A model generated the notes under the pieces. That model made no database searches. It saw only the letters and a list, made by a program, of their open reading frames with translations, and was not told the origin of the DNA. DNA of 23,091 bases from B4-G1 sp964393895. GTDB lineage: Bacteria > Chloroflexota > Anaerolineae > B4-G1. Each line of letters opens with the position of its first letter. Position 1 is the stretch's first letter. This document shows positions 22,998 through 23,091 of this stretch, piece after piece. A program made the position numbers and the translations under genes. The stretch lies in NCBI GenBank assembly GCA_964393895.1, contig CAYMWP010000070.1, positions 1-23,091 on the forward strand, given 5' to 3'.

Positions 22998-23040
22998 TAA
23001 GCGCAGTGGTGGGCTCGGTCTGGATACATCGCTGCGCTTA
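22998..23040. repeat. Further hairpin near the right edge
   Basis: TAAGCGCAG (22998-23006) and CTGCGCTTA (23032-23040) are perfect inverted copies over 9 bp with a 25-base loop. TGACG occurs on both sides (22992-22996, 23048-23052). The string CGGGAATT from the end of element 2 recurs right after it. The structure may be part of another element that the window cuts off. Confidence 0.45.
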
Positions 23041-23091
23041 GCCCAACTGACGGGAATTTGGCAATCTCCTTGGAGCAAAACCCCGCGGTCC

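Larger units (their letters stand above)
22464..23091. other. Gene-free region packed with structured inverted repeats
   Basis: No plausible gene is present in these 628 bases. They hold four separate inverted-repeat structures, listed individually. The first 95 bases after the surface-protein stop contain short GC-rich complementary stretches (for example ACGCGCCC around 22499 and GGGGGCGT around 22520) but no T-run, so the end of the surface-protein transcript is not defined. Confidence 0.7.

Overview
The window looks like chromosomal DNA of a GC-rich bacterium, most likely a member of the Chloroflexota (Anaerolineae-like). This is an inference from gene style: lipoproteins with Thr-Pro linkers, an enormous secreted protein built of DUF11 and PKD-like modules that ends in a YLPLIQR-type tail, and a FecR-like lipoprotein with a proline-rich tail. 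There is no rRNA or tRNA to confirm it. I support fourteen protein genes.

Left part (1-6507, + strand): a peptidyl-tRNA hydrolase for ribosome rescue (arfB), a 110-bp inverted-repeat element, a lipoprotein behind a near-consensus promoter that should give an almost leaderless mRNA, a GT-C-like membrane protein, and an ABC transporter made of one ATPase and two six-helix permeases whose genes overlap by ATGA. The ABC trio matches the architecture of the poorly characterised COG4586/COG4587/COG3694 exporter family.

Middle part (6588-14283, - strand): a tightly coupled seven-gene surface-glycan operon. In transcription order it encodes a polyprenyl-phosphate sugar-1-phosphate transferase, a GHMP kinase related to HddA, a GmhA-like isomerase, a GmhB-like phosphatase, a hexapeptide acyltransferase, a membrane-anchored family 2 glycosyltransferase and a B12-type radical SAM enzyme. 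Three of these match the front end of nucleotide-activated D-glycero-D-manno-heptose synthesis. The kinase has lost several residues normally conserved in its family, and no heptose nucleotidyltransferase is present.

Right part (14284-22463, + strand): a divergent regulatory region with a terminator-like hairpin, a FecR-like lipoprotein with a proline-rich tail, and a 2218-residue secreted adhesin-like protein with eight DUF11 modules, eight PKD-like repeats carrying a probable calcium loop, two classical PKD domains and a CARDB-like end. Seven of the PKD-like repeats keep an exact 264-bp period. The glycan operon and the surface protein are divergently arranged neighbours, so the glycan could decorate the protein or the envelope it sits in; this is inference.

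The last 628 bases hold no gene. They contain three successive inverted-repeat elements of unrelated sequence but similar design: a perfect 13-16 bp outer stem enclosing two or three small hairpins, as in a cloverleaf. One is flanked by 12-bp direct repeats. A terminal motif of another recurs at the very start of the window. These look like non-autonomous mobile or structured repeats.
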